Source of the DNA: Thalassospira alkalitolerans
GTDB lineage: Bacteria > Pseudomonadota > Alphaproteobacteria > Rhodospirillales > Thalassospiraceae
DNA length: 64,000 nt
Reading direction: 5' to 3'
Assembly (NCBI RefSeq): GCF_002115745.1
Contig: NZ_JFKB01000001.1
Location: forward strand, 558,001-622,000
Shown here: piece after piece, positions 16,760-25,979 of the stretch
How the letters are laid out: each line of letters opens with the position of its first letter
Position numbering within the stretch: the first letter of the stretch is position 1
The notes under the pieces: model-generated
The model's input: only the letters and a program-made list of their open reading frames with translations
Told to the model about the DNA's origin: nothing
The model's database searches: none
Translations under genes and position numbers: made by a program

Positions 16760-18235
16760 TTAGCGGGTGCTTTTCACAGACCAGCTCAGTTTGACATCCT
16801 TGCCTGCCGGAACCTCTATCGTCCAGACAAGAAGATCGGGCTGCGGTTTGCTGTGTTTGTGGTCCTCGCCGGTGACAATCCAGTCACCCGGAACATTTTC
16901 GCGGATGGTCACTGTTTCGGTGCGCGCACTGCCATTTGAAATCGCCCATTCCATATTGGCCTTGATTTCATCGGGCATGTTCGGGCGTGATTTACGATCA
17001 AATGAGGTGACCTTGCGGGTGCCGGAAATCTCGCTGGCTTGACCAAGGCGGATGGTTGCTTTGCGCCCGACGGGCGTCAAAGACAGGTTATCTTCGCCAA
17101 GAAAACCGGTTACGCCGCTTTGCGATTGGCCAAATACGCGAATTGTGCCTGCTGGCCAGGGGCTTTTTTGATCAGTGCCGCCGTCATTTTCGACTTCGAT
17201 CTCAAGATCAGGAAGGGCGAATTCGGAAATGTCGCTTTGACCGGCATAGTAAAGATTGGCACTGCCGTTAAAGGTGACCTTGCGGGTGACAGGCAAGACC
17301 TGTGGTGCAAACAATGGCAGCATTACAACATCGCCATTACGCATCGAAAGATCATCGAACGGGCCGTAAACATGGAGACCTTCCATGGTTTCACGATCCA
17401 GCCCGCCGCCACCCGGCGCGGTGTCCGCCATTGCCGACATCAGTATTTCACCGCGCGCGGCCTTTGCCATTGGGGCACGTGTGACACGGTTGGGATCACC
17501 GGCGATCAAACGCAACTGGGCATTGTTGATTGCGGCACCTGTTTGGTTGCTGACGCGCGCCATTGCCGACAGGTTCAGGACGTTTTTGTCGCTGTCATAT
17601 CGCCCGGCATAGGCCGTTTGCCAAGCAACACCGCCAAGAAGATAGGCCAGTGAAACGTGGTCAAGTGCGCTATCGCTGCCGATTGTGGCCTCGATCGCCG
17701 GGCGGGTGGCAAAGTCATTGGGCAGGTCGGATATGATAATCTGTTCAATCGGAACCTGTTCGATGCCATCCAATGTGCGGACCAGCGCACCACCATCAAT
17801 CGATAGCAAAGTGCCTTCGACAAGTTCGTCTTCTTTGCGCCGCACCGTGATGGTTTTGCCGATTTGATCTTGTAGCAAACGATACATGGTTGTCGGCCCG
17901 TTGGCCGTATTGCGCAATGTATGCCAGACAAGTTTGGCCTCGGTCTGGGCGCCCATCAGGAATGTGTCATCCATGATGGTTTGCGGCAGGTCTTCAATAC
18001 GAAGCGTTTTCAAGCCTTTGGGGATTGATGCGTTTCGCTGTTCGGCAATCATGCCAAGGTTGCCCGGATAGATGGTCAGTTGCATCTTGCTGCGGTTTTC
18101 ACCGGTCAGTGTGATGGTTTCTTCGATTTTTTCATCGTTTGACTGGGCCCGTGCCGGATCGATGAACGGGCCAACAAAAACAGCCGCGCCCAAAAGTGTG
18201 GCCACGGCAAAACGACTGCGCAATTCTGAAGACAT
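16760..18235 (-). CDS. Secreted DUF4139-domain protein
   Basis: 491 aa with an N-terminal Sec signal (FAVATLLGAAVFVGPFIDPARAQ, cleavage after A-R-A). The rest is beta-rich and matches the layout of DUF4139 proteins: an early LTIYPGNLGMIAEQR strand pair, SLAYLLGGVAWQTAYAGRYD in the middle, and the C-terminal part ending PAGKDVKLSWSVKS. The role of bacterial members is unknown; they are probably periplasmic or outer-membrane associated. It lies downstream of fliW on the same strand with a 145-base gap that contains no clear terminator. Confidence 0.8.
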   Translation of the reverse strand: MSSELRSRFAVATLLGAAVFVGPFIDPARAQSNDEKIEETITLTGENRSKMQLTIYPGNLGMIAEQRNASIPKGLKTLRIEDLPQTIMDDTFLMGAQTEAKLVWHTLRNTANGPTTMYRLLQDQIGKTITVRRKEDELVEGTLLSIDGGALVRTLDGIEQVPIEQIIISDLPNDFATRPAIEATIGSDSALDHVSLAYLLGGVAWQTAYAGRYDSDKNVLNLSAMARVSNQTGAAINNAQLRLIAGDPNRVTRAPMAKAARGEILMSAMADTAPGGGGLDRETMEGLHVYGPFDDLSMRNGDVVMLPLFAPQVLPVTRKVTFNGSANLYYAGQSDISEFALPDLEIEVENDGGTDQKSPWPAGTIRVFGQSQSGVTGFLGEDNLSLTPVGRKATIRLGQASEISGTRKVTSFDRKSRPNMPDEIKANMEWAISNGSARTETVTIRENVPGDWIVTGEDHKHSKPQPDLLVWTIEVPAGKDVKLSWSVKSTR

Positions 18236-18380
18236 CTCGGATCCCTTATACCACCTGTTGCGTATTGTTCTAAAACGACCTTTACGCGAAAAAGTGGCAG
18301 GATCAAGGACATATCAGGCGCATGGCCGGACCGGATTTTATAATATCCGGTCCATTTTCAGACATGCCCGTGTCGCGGGA

Positions 18381-18869
18381 TTAATCGGCCAGCGACTGAT
18401 GATAGGAATATCCTGCATCCGGCAGCAAATGCTGATAGGCCGTCTGGCGTGATGTATCGATGATGATCGGCGCACGCAGATTAACCGACATGCTGGTATC
18501 GCCGCCATCTTCGGGTTTGTGCAAGGTCACGATCAGCAAAACCGCGCCGTCATCCTTGCCAATGCTATGGATGGTAAAAGCCTGGGCAAGGTGTTCAGCC
18601 TTGATGCTGTTGCTTTCCATATTGTAAGGCGCGACGATAAAGGCGAGTTCGGGTTCGGTCAGGCTCTGCATCAGGATGAAGGAGCCATTGCTTTCGCCGG
18701 GAAAGTTGGCGAGTGCAAAAACATTATGATCGGGAAAGCCCTTAAGCCCTGCCGGAAAATAAATGGCTTTGTCCCACAAAAATTCCTTATCGCCGAACAA
18801 AGTGCGGATCGTAACGGAGGACGGCACGCCGTCCGTTCCGGGTGACTGCGGTATTGTGGAATCCGCCAT
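18381..18869 (-). CDS. fliW: Flagellar assembly factor FliW
   Basis: 162 aa. It has the FliW pattern: IYFPAGLKGFPDHNVFALANFP, then ILMQSLTEPELAFIVAPYNM, LIVTLHKPEDGGDTSMSVNL and RAPIIIDTSRQTAYQHLL. In Bacillus and Campylobacter FliW binds flagellin and antagonises CsrA, coupling filament assembly to flagellin translation. The ATG at 18869 is chosen because GGAGGAAGG lies just before it; the longer frame adds 23 unlikely residues. No csrA gene is in the window. The flagellin gene is 23.5 kb away, so this regulator is separated from the structural genes. Confidence 0.85.
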   Translation of the reverse strand: MADSTIPQSPGTDGVPSSVTIRTLFGDKEFLWDKAIYFPAGLKGFPDHNVFALANFPGESNGSFILMQSLTEPELAFIVAPYNMESNSIKAEHLAQAFTIHSIGKDDGAVLLIVTLHKPEDGGDTSMSVNLRAPIIIDTSRQTAYQHLLPDAGYSYHQSLAD

Positions 18870-18980
18870 ACCTTCCTCCCTTGAAGTGGCACCTTGGACA
18901 AGTACAAGGCATTTTGGGCCGATTTCACCATAATTCAAGGGCTTGGCGTATATCAGCTTGATTATTCTGAAGCATTTTAG

Positions 18981-20345
18981 TCAGGATTGGAAGTGTACGG
19001 GGATGGGTTGGCTGAAACCTTTGACCCGAATGACATTCTGTTTGGTGAAACTGTGCAGCATTGCCGGTTGGTCCGAAGCGGCTTCAGTGCGCAGTTTTTG
19101 GGCAAAGCCGTCACTTATGATGATGTCAGTTCCAAGCGTTCTGGTCGCACGTTCCAGCCGTGCCGCCAGATTGACGCTGGCGCCGATGACGGCGGGGGTG
19201 ACGGCCTCGCCTTCGCCGATATCACCGACAACGGCAGGCCCGAAATTCAGCCCTATTCCGATTTGCAGTGGCGTTGTGCTGTCGGCAAGGTCGCTGTTTT
19301 GCCAGTCACGGACATGCGCGACCATGGATTGTGCCGCTGACAGGGCATTTGACGCCGGACAGTCCAGATCGTCAAATGCCGCAAAGCTCGCCATGACGGC
19401 ATCGCCAATATATTTTTCAACGATCCCGCCATAGGCGCCGATCTGTGTCGTCATGATGTGATGAAACTGGTTCAAAAGCCGCATGACATCCTGTGGATCG
19501 CGTTTTTCGGCATAGCTAGAAAACCCGATAATGTCGGCAAACAGGATAACGCATTCGCGCCGCGCACCGATTCGCAAAGGTTCATCGCGATCCGCCAATT
19601 GATCGGCAAGGGCGGCCGGGAAATATCGAGCAAGATTGCCATGGGCGCGTTCGGCGGCGGCGAATTGATTGATCAAGACACGCAACCTGGAAACCATCAC
19701 GGCACAGGCCAGCGTAAAGACAACAACAATCACCACCTGTTCGGCCAGTGCCGAAATATCGATAAATTCCGGCGAATTATAGGTCGTGATGATTTCCTGT
19801 TGGGTCGGTGTCCAGTCATCGCCGAAATGTTGGGATATGATCACGCCCGGGCGTGTCATCAGCCAGACGATGCCGGTGCTCCAGGCGATGAAAAGCCAAA
19901 AGCCAAACCAAAGAATCAGTCGCGGGGAGAACGTCATAATGACGAGCGCCATCATGATCATCGAAAACACAACGCCGCGATCACGAATAACAAAGCTGTA
20001 AAGCCATGCGGGATGATCTGTAAGCGGGTGCAACGGGTCGGGGACGACCGAAACGTAAACAATCAGGACGGCATCAACGACGGCCAGCACATATAAAAGC
20101 CAGCGCCATTTTCCGCCGTACATGGCAACAAAAACCTGAACCAGCACACCGGGAATAAACCAGCCCAGAACTTCCAACAGGGAATAAAGTTCGCCGGTTG
20201 GGGAATCGGGCTTGGAGAATAGCAGCAAGATGAAGGCCAGCATGCAGATGCGCAAGAACGCGACAAGGAAAAGGCCGCGCTGTTCCTCGCGTGCGACGAG
20301 CCGCCCAAACAAAGAGTTGGGTCCGATATCAGCTTTTGATGGCAT
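18981..20345 (-). CDS. Membrane-bound class III adenylate/guanylate cyclase
   Basis: 454 aa. The N-terminal half has about six membrane helices (first LFLVAFLRICMLAFILLLF, last VVIVVVFTLACAVMV). The cytoplasmic half is a class III cyclase domain: FADIIGFSSYAEKRDPQDV with the first metal Asp, VEKYIGDAVMASFAAF with a base-specifying Lys and second metal Asp, and SVNLAARLERATRTLG with the transition-state Asn and Arg. The KYIGD lysine points to ATP, so cAMP is the likely product. The start codon lies inside the 3' end of the upstream CRP-family gene (17-base overlap), giving a tight sensor-cyclase and regulator pair. Confidence 0.92.
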   Translation of the reverse strand: MPSKADIGPNSLFGRLVAREEQRGLFLVAFLRICMLAFILLLFSKPDSPTGELYSLLEVLGWFIPGVLVQVFVAMYGGKWRWLLYVLAVVDAVLIVYVSVVPDPLHPLTDHPAWLYSFVIRDRGVVFSMIMMALVIMTFSPRLILWFGFWLFIAWSTGIVWLMTRPGVIISQHFGDDWTPTQQEIITTYNSPEFIDISALAEQVVIVVVFTLACAVMVSRLRVLINQFAAAERAHGNLARYFPAALADQLADRDEPLRIGARRECVILFADIIGFSSYAEKRDPQDVMRLLNQFHHIMTTQIGAYGGIVEKYIGDAVMASFAAFDDLDCPASNALSAAQSMVAHVRDWQNSDLADSTTPLQIGIGLNFGPAVVGDIGEGEAVTPAVIGASVNLAARLERATRTLGTDIIISDGFAQKLRTEAASDQPAMLHSFTKQNVIRVKGFSQPIPVHFQS

Positions 20346-21111
20346 CGGCGAGAAGGTCTTTCAGGCCGTCCCTGTCACGAATGACCAATCGGCCATCGCG
20401 GCGCGTGATCAGGTCGCGCTTTTCAAGGTCGCGCAATTTCTTGTTCACGGCTTCGCGGGTCACGCCAAGCATCAGGCCGAGTTCCTGTTGGGATAATGGC
20501 AGGGCAATGCGAATGCCTTCGGGATCTGGCCCGCCATGGCGTTCTGCCAGCCACAAAAGGCGTTTGATCAGGCGCCCGGTCAGATCAAGGAAATTGGCAT
20601 CTTCCAAAAGGTCACTGACCCAGCGCAGCCGACGACATAAAAGAGCGGTGATATGACGGCGCAGTGGTGCTTCGCGGTCAAATATTACAAAGAAATCGTC
20701 GCGTGAAATGAACAAAAGCCGTGTTGGGCCAACGGCACGTGCGGTTGCTGTTCGGGCCTCGCCATCCAAAAGGGCGATTTCGCCAAAGACGGCACCGGGT
20801 GCCAGAACGTTCAGGACAATTTCCTTGCCGCTGTCAGAAACGGTTGAAATACGGACCTTTCCGGCCTCAACCGCATACAGACCATCAGCAGGCGCACCTT
20901 TTTTAAACAGGAATTCGCCGTCATCCATCCGTTTCACACTTGCCTGATCCGACAGCTGTGACAGCAGTTCGGGATCAAGATCTTCGAATAAAAAGCTGCC
21001 CGCAAGAATGCGCGAAGCAATTTTGGCAAGTTGGGGTGTTGCAGTGCCGGGAACGCTATTCACTGAATTCACTTTTGAAAAGGGCGTCGTTTCGATCATC
21101 GAAAGATGCAT
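20329..21111 (-). CDS. CRP/FNR-family transcriptional regulator
   Basis: 260 aa. A cyclic-nucleotide-binding domain with the phosphate-binding cassette FGEIALLDGEARTATARA (Glu, then Arg-Thr) lies near residues 110-130, followed by the long dimer helix. The C-terminal HTH_Crp reads LPLSQQELGLMLGVTREAVNKKLRDLEKRD. No cysteine cluster for an iron-sulphur centre is present, so FNR-type oxygen sensing is unlikely. The retained cassette Arg and Thr are what cAMP binding needs. Its 3' end overlaps the cyclase gene, so the two are surely co-transcribed. Confidence 0.92.
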   Translation of the reverse strand: MHLSMIETTPFSKVNSVNSVPGTATPQLAKIASRILAGSFLFEDLDPELLSQLSDQASVKRMDDGEFLFKKGAPADGLYAVEAGKVRISTVSDSGKEIVLNVLAPGAVFGEIALLDGEARTATARAVGPTRLLFISRDDFFVIFDREAPLRRHITALLCRRLRWVSDLLEDANFLDLTGRLIKRLLWLAERHGGPDPEGIRIALPLSQQELGLMLGVTREAVNKKLRDLEKRDLITRRDGRLVIRDRDGLKDLLADAIKS

Positions 21112-21470
21112 TACGGCGTCAAAGTAGCATGAAATGCCGGTTAAATCGCAAGTGTTTTACAGAGATTTCCATAGTCCCGGCAGGGGGATGGCCGCCATAA
21201 GGAATGAATGTTCCATTTTTTGCCTTGGAAGATCAAAGCCACGATCCCGATATTGAAATTTACATATCGTTTGGCGGGGCATGACGGGTTGGAATGCTGT
21301 GGGAACAAGGGGTTTGCGGCGCTAAGTTATTCTGAACTATAATAATTATAGAAGGTTTGACAAAATCTCCTATATTTTTTAAATTCTCCCTATTCCGATA
21401 TCGGATCGATGCATAAGAATCTATGAATTAATGTCGGTCCGTCGGGATTGTTTTATTCGGGAGGAAAAAA
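21112..21470 (+). promoter_or_regulatory. Intergenic control region of the TRAP/quinate operon
   Basis: This 359-bp AT-rich gap between divergent genes holds a perfect 15-bp palindrome CTATAATAATTATAG at 21337-21351. Five bases later come a -35-like TTGACA (21357-21362) and, after 17 bases, a weaker -10-like TAAATT (21380-21385). A GGAGG ribosome site precedes the DctP start. The palindrome is a candidate site for the operon's own GntR regulator. Upstream, toward the CRP gene, I see nothing clear. Confidence 0.5.
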
Positions 21471-22502
21471 ATGAAACGTGTTTCCAAAAGTGCATTGCTG
21501 GGTGCGGTGTCGCTTGCAGCAGCTTCTTTTATCGCACCAGCAATGGCTGCGGATATTACTTTGAATTTTGCCCATGTTGACCCCGCGGAATGGACCACCT
21601 CGAAAAAAGGTGCGGCCTCGCAGGTGTTCAAAAATATTGTCGAAGCGGAATCCGCGGGCCGGATTGAGGTTCAGTTGTTCCCCGCCGGTTCACTGGGCGG
21701 TGAAACCGATCTGCTTCAGAATACCCAGGATGGCACCCTTGCCATTTCTATGGTTTCGGGCCCGTTTTCCAAGGTTTGCCCGGAAGCCGCTGTTTTGGAT
21801 ATCCCCTATATGTTCCCGAGTGCCAATGTGGCCTGGAAAGTTCTTGATGGTGATTTCGGCGATCAGCTTGCCGCGCATTGCCTTGAAAAAACCGGGCTGC
21901 GCACCTTGGCGTATGGCGAAACCGGTTTCCGGAACTTCACCAACTCCAAACGCGTTGTTGCCGAACCCAAAGACATGGATGGCCTGAAAATCCGCGTTAT
22001 GACGGTCCCGCTGTTTGTGGAAATGGTCAAGGCGCTGGGTGCGGAGCCGACTCCGATCCCATGGCCGGAAGTTCCGACCGCATTGACCACAGGTACGGTT
22101 GATGGTCAGGAAAACCCGATCAGCGTGATCTATGCCAACAAGTTCTATGAAATGCAGAAATATCTGACGCTTGACCGTCACGTATACGGCACTGATTTTA
22201 TCTTGATGAATGAAGCAACCTATCAGGGGATGTCAGCCGGTGATCAGGCTCTTTTGCGCCGGGCTGCGGGCATTGCATCGAATGTCGGGCGTGCGATCCA
22301 GCAATTTAACTCGGCCGAGGGTGTCGCCAAACTTGCCGCCGAGGGCATGGAAGTCACCACGCCAACGGCTGATCAGTTGAAAGCTTTCCGCGATGCGGCT
22401 CAGCCTGCTGTGATCAAATGGCTTTCGGGTCAGATTGATGCGCAGTGGATTGAAAAACTGCAATCTGCTGTCGGTGAAGCCGAAGCTGAAGCTGCCATGT
22501 AA
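21471..22502 (+). CDS. dctP: TRAP transporter periplasmic substrate-binding protein (DctP family)
   Basis: 343 aa with a clean Sec signal ending APAMA. DctP-family marks are LNFAHVDPAEW at the mature start, FPAGSLGGETDLLQNTQDGT, the carboxylate-binding Arg region GLKIRVMTVPLFVEMVKALG, and VPTALTTGTVDGQENPISVI with the family Asn. The Arg in KIRV usually clamps the ligand carboxylate. Followed by dctQ and dctM in the canonical P-Q-M order. The downstream genes suggest quinate and/or shikimate as ligand; this is inference from context. Confidence 0.95.
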   Translation: MKRVSKSALLGAVSLAAASFIAPAMAADITLNFAHVDPAEWTTSKKGAASQVFKNIVEAESAGRIEVQLFPAGSLGGETDLLQNTQDGTLAISMVSGPFSKVCPEAAVLDIPYMFPSANVAWKVLDGDFGDQLAAHCLEKTGLRTLAYGETGFRNFTNSKRVVAEPKDMDGLKIRVMTVPLFVEMVKALGAEPTPIPWPEVPTALTTGTVDGQENPISVIYANKFYEMQKYLTLDRHVYGTDFILMNEATYQGMSAGDQALLRRAAGIASNVGRAIQQFNSAEGVAKLAAEGMEVTTPTADQLKAFRDAAQPAVIKWLSGQIDAQWIEKLQSAVGEAEAEAAM

Positions 22503-22622
22503 TGGTATTGGCAGGCCAGGTGTCGCCGCCTCCTTTGACCCTGGCCTGTCCTTTTTCCCGCCATTGTGTCGGTGATCGTATCGTCACGGCACCGAAATTT
22601 CTGTGATTATTCAGAGGACCCT

Positions 22623-23105
22623 ATGCAACGCGCAGAGAATGCTTTCAGGCGTCTTCTTGCCGGACTTTCGGGATTTAGCATCCTTGTTGTCTTTGGCGTT
22701 GTCTTTGCCGGCAGTGTCAGCCGCTATCTTTTTTCTGCCCCCCTGCAATGGAGCGAGGAAGTCGCGAAATACGCGATGATCTATGGCACCATGTTTGGGA
22801 TGGCCTTTGCCTATCTTCAGGGTACTCAGATTACGTTCAGCATTTTCATTGATGCTTTTCCCGCCGCGATCCGCCGCAAGTTTGGCGTTGGTGTTGATCT
22901 GGCAACGTTTGTTCTTGGCGGGATCCTTGTTTATGCGGGGCTTATTTTTGCGGCCAAACGCGGGGGGATTGTGGCGTCGGGCATTGGTATCCCGATGTAT
23001 TGGGCCCAAATTGCCATGACAATCGGCGGTGGATGCCTTTTGATCGCGGCGCTGTTTCGATTGATTGCGTTGCGACCAAAAAAATCCACCGGGGGTGAAG
23101 CATGA
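22623..23105 (+). CDS. dctQ: TRAP transporter small permease (DctQ)
   Basis: 160 aa with four membrane helices, the DctQ topology. The conserved SRYLFSAPLQWSEEVAKYAMI segment (usually R-Y-x-F-x-x-x-x-x-W-x-E-E) is present. The ATG at 22623 follows AGGACC; the frame from 22566 would run into the intergenic space. It overlaps dctM by four bases (ATGA), so the two are translationally coupled. Confidence 0.93.
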   Translation: MQRAENAFRRLLAGLSGFSILVVFGVVFAGSVSRYLFSAPLQWSEEVAKYAMIYGTMFGMAFAYLQGTQITFSIFIDAFPAAIRRKFGVGVDLATFVLGGILVYAGLIFAAKRGGIVASGIGIPMYWAQIAMTIGGGCLLIAALFRLIALRPKKSTGGEA

Positions 23106-24370
23106 TCACCGGTCTTGGTCTTTTTGTTCTGCTTGCCATTGGTGCGCCGGTTGCCTTTGCGATTGCACTGGCGATTGCGATTTATATCGGTGGGGCGACG
23201 TTTTCGATTGATTTGCTGCCCCAGCGTATTTTTGCCGGGCTTGATAGTTTTACCATTCTTGCCATCCCGTTATTTGTTCTTGCCGGCGAATTGATGAATG
23301 CCAGCGGCATTACATCGCGTGTGATTAATCTGGCCAATGCATTGGTCGGTCGTACCAAGGCTGGTTTGGCGCAGGTTAATATCTGGTCCTCGGTGATTTT
23401 TGCAGGCCTTTCGGGATCGGCGGTGGCCGATACATCCGCGATTGGGCGAGTGTTTATTCCGTCGATGGAAAAAGAAGGCTATCCGCGTGATTTTGCGGCG
23501 GCACTGACCGCGGCATCATCGGTTATCGGGCCGATCATTCCGCCCAGTATTCCGGTGATTATCTATGCCCTGATCACGACTAATGTTTCGGTACCAGCTT
23601 TGTTCCTGGCAGGGATTATTCCGGGGTTGTTGTTGGCGGTCGCACTTTCGGTTTATGTGCGCCTTTTTGCGGGCCATTATGCCACGCGGCGCCCGAAGAT
23701 TAGTTTTGCTCAGAAACTGCGTGCGCTTTGGGATGGTGTGATCCCGCTTTTCATGCCGGTCTTTGTTATCGGATCCATTTTGGCCGGTATCGTGACCCCG
23801 ACCGAGGCCGCAAGCTTTGCTGTATTTTATGCATTGGTCGTTGGATTGTTTGTTTTTCGCGAACTTAAACCGGCCGAATTGCCGGGCATATTCGCCAATG
23901 CCATGCGCGATTCGTCTAGCATCCTGATCATTATGGGGGCGGTTGCGGCGGCGAATTGGTTCATGACATTCGCCGGTATTCCACAGGCGGTCAGTTCATT
24001 TGTTCTGGGGTATGTCGATAGCCCGACCATGTTCCTGATCCTGATCAATCTGATGTTGCTGGCCGTCGGCCTGGTGCTGGAAGGCATTGCAGCGATGCTG
24101 GTTCTGGTGCCGATCCTGCATCCGATTGCCATCAGTCTTGGTATTGATCCAACCCATTTCGGCATCGTCGTGATCTTTAACCTGATGATCGGGCTGATTA
24201 CGCCGCCGATGGGGCTTTGCCTGTTTGTGGCTGATGCCATCGCCAATGTTGGTATGGCCCGGATGATCAAATCGATCATGCCTTTATTCCTTGTGGAACT
24301 GATGGTGCTGATCCTGATTACCTTCGTGCCGCAGCTCGTTACCTTTATGCCCAACCTGTTCGGATTTTAG
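23102..24370 (+). CDS. dctM: TRAP transporter large permease (DctM)
   Basis: 422 aa with about 12 hydrophobic segments. Typical DctM motifs are AIPLFVLAGELMNASGIT, FAGLSGSAVADTSAIGRVFI, GPIIPPSIPVIIYAL and GLITPPMGLCLFVADAIA. It forms the Na+-coupled transport channel with DctQ in the inner membrane. Next comes the dehydrogenase gene after only 11 bases. Confidence 0.95.
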   Translation: MITGLGLFVLLAIGAPVAFAIALAIAIYIGGATFSIDLLPQRIFAGLDSFTILAIPLFVLAGELMNASGITSRVINLANALVGRTKAGLAQVNIWSSVIFAGLSGSAVADTSAIGRVFIPSMEKEGYPRDFAAALTAASSVIGPIIPPSIPVIIYALITTNVSVPALFLAGIIPGLLLAVALSVYVRLFAGHYATRRPKISFAQKLRALWDGVIPLFMPVFVIGSILAGIVTPTEAASFAVFYALVVGLFVFRELKPAELPGIFANAMRDSSSILIIMGAVAAANWFMTFAGIPQAVSSFVLGYVDSPTMFLILINLMLLAVGLVLEGIAAMLVLVPILHPIAISLGIDPTHFGIVVIFNLMIGLITPPMGLCLFVADAIANVGMARMIKSIMPLFLVELMVLILITFVPQLVTFMPNLFGF

Positions 24371-24381
24371 GATTTCGCCCC

Positions 24382-25230
24382 ATGTTGAAACTTGGTCTTA
24401 TTGGTAAAGGCATATCACGCAGCCAGTCGGCCAGACTCCATGTCTTGCTTGGCCGAATGTGCGGGTTTGATGTGACCTATGATTATCTCGACAGTGAAAA
24501 GATTGCTGATTTCGATTTGATCGATCAACTGACGGCTTGCGCGAATGCCGGTTATGCCGGGGTGAATGTTACCCACCCCTATAAGACCGAAGCGCGCAAA
24601 ATGATTACCCCGCGAAAACGCCTGGCCAATGCCCTTGGTGCGGTGAATACGGTTGTTTTCCGTGACGATGGCTGGCGTGGGGATAATACCGATTATGTCG
24701 GTTTCATGCGGGGGTATCGCGGGAAATTTGGCGATCAGGCACCCGGGATGGTCCTTCAGATGGGGGCGGGCGGTGTTGGTCTTGCCGCGGCTTTTGGTCT
24801 GCATGGGCTTGGTGCGGACCGTATCCTGATCCATGACAAGGACGCAGACCGGGGCAAGACACTTGTCGCGACCCTTAAGGATGGCGGGGCGAATGCCGCC
24901 TTTGTTGGGGAAGCTGATTTGTCTGATGCTATTCGCACGGCTGATGGTTTGGTCAACTGTACGCCGGTCGGCATGAACCAGTATCCGGGAAGTCCGTTTG
25001 AGGCCCGGTTGCTGGGCGGTCAGAAATGGGTGTTTGATGCGGTTTATACCCCGGTTGAAACCGCATTTGTTCATTCCGCCCGTAAGGCAGGGATTTTGGT
25101 TATGACCGGCTTTGAACTGTTCTTCTTTCAGGGTATTGAAGCGTTTGAAGTTTTCAGTGGTACGCAGATCGACGGGGATGCGGCCCGGATCGAATATTTC
25201 AATGCCTATCCCGAGGCATTGACGGGGTAA
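24382..25230 (+). CDS. Quinate/shikimate dehydrogenase (AroE family)
   Basis: 282 aa. The shikimate-binding start is GKGISRSQSARLHVLLGR, the catalytic Lys lies in GVNVTHPYKTEARK, and DNTDYVGFMRGY supplies the catalytic Asp. The nucleotide motif is QMGAGGVGLAAAF, and the HDKDADR after strand 2 has an Asp, which usually means NAD+ preference as in catabolic enzymes. With the downstream dehydratases it most likely oxidises quinate to 3-dehydroquinate and/or shikimate to 3-dehydroshikimate, rather than serving aromatic biosynthesis. Confidence 0.88.
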   Translation: MLKLGLIGKGISRSQSARLHVLLGRMCGFDVTYDYLDSEKIADFDLIDQLTACANAGYAGVNVTHPYKTEARKMITPRKRLANALGAVNTVVFRDDGWRGDNTDYVGFMRGYRGKFGDQAPGMVLQMGAGGVGLAAAFGLHGLGADRILIHDKDADRGKTLVATLKDGGANAAFVGEADLSDAIRTADGLVNCTPVGMNQYPGSPFEARLLGGQKWVFDAVYTPVETAFVHSARKAGILVMTGFELFFFQGIEAFEVFSGTQIDGDAARIEYFNAYPEALTG

Positions 25231-25241
25231 GGGAAAAATTC

Positions 25242-25895
25242 ATGAGCAGCAATACCGTTGCAGAGACAGTCTATAACGAAATTCGCGACGATATTTTGTA
25301 TGGCGAATTGCAGCCGGGTGTGAAGCTTAAGCTTGATGCACTGCGTGATCGGTATAGTGCGGGTGTCAATACGCTGCGCGAGGTGCTGAACCGTCTTGTT
25401 GCATCGGGATTTGTTTTTGTTGAAGGCCAAAAAGGTTTTCGGGTGGTCGGGACTTCGGCCTCGAATTTCAAGGAACTGACCGCCATGCGGTTGTTGCTTG
25501 AAACCAACGGGTTGGCGAAATCGATTGAGATCGGTGATGTTGAATGGGAAGGCCGGGTTGCCGCCGCCCATCATAAACTTTCGGCGATTGAAAAACGCAT
25601 GCTGAGCGAGGAAAGCCGCGAACTTACGGTCCGTTGGAGCCAGTATGACCGCGAATTTCATCAGGCATTGATTTCGGCCTGTGGCTCGGATTTGCATATG
25701 CGCATGCATCGCGAAATCTTTGATCAGTTCCGCCGCTATGTGGTGATCGAGCTTAAAACCCACGGCTTTCGTGCCGAGGAAATCATCTATGAACATCGCA
25801 GCATCTGCGATTTGGCACTGGCGCGTGACAAGGACGCAGCCCTTAAGAAACTGACCGATCATATCGAAACCTATCGGCGCCGTTCACAGGATTGA
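25242..25895 (+). CDS. GntR-family regulator (FadR/FCD type)
   Basis: 217 aa. The winged HTH shows VAETVYNEIRDDILYGELQP, then the recognition part VNTLREVLNRLVASGFVFVE and a wing GQKGFRVVG. The C-terminal ~140 residues are an FCD ligand domain with metal-binding-type residues (Asp in QYDREFHQALISACGS, His in YEHRSICDLALARD). It lies within the operon 11 bases after the dehydrogenase stop, so it probably senses a pathway compound and controls the operon. The palindrome at 21337-21351 is a candidate target. Confidence 0.92.
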   Translation: MSSNTVAETVYNEIRDDILYGELQPGVKLKLDALRDRYSAGVNTLREVLNRLVASGFVFVEGQKGFRVVGTSASNFKELTAMRLLLETNGLAKSIEIGDVEWEGRVAAAHHKLSAIEKRMLSEESRELTVRWSQYDREFHQALISACGSDLHMRMHREIFDQFRRYVVIELKTHGFRAEEIIYEHRSICDLALARDKDAALKKLTDHIETYRRRSQD

Positions 25896-25979
25896 TCCCA
25901 CCGATCCCCCGGGTGCCTGCCCGGAAGTCCTTCCGAACGCGTGCGCCATTGCGCCACACGACCATCCCGGAGGGATAAA

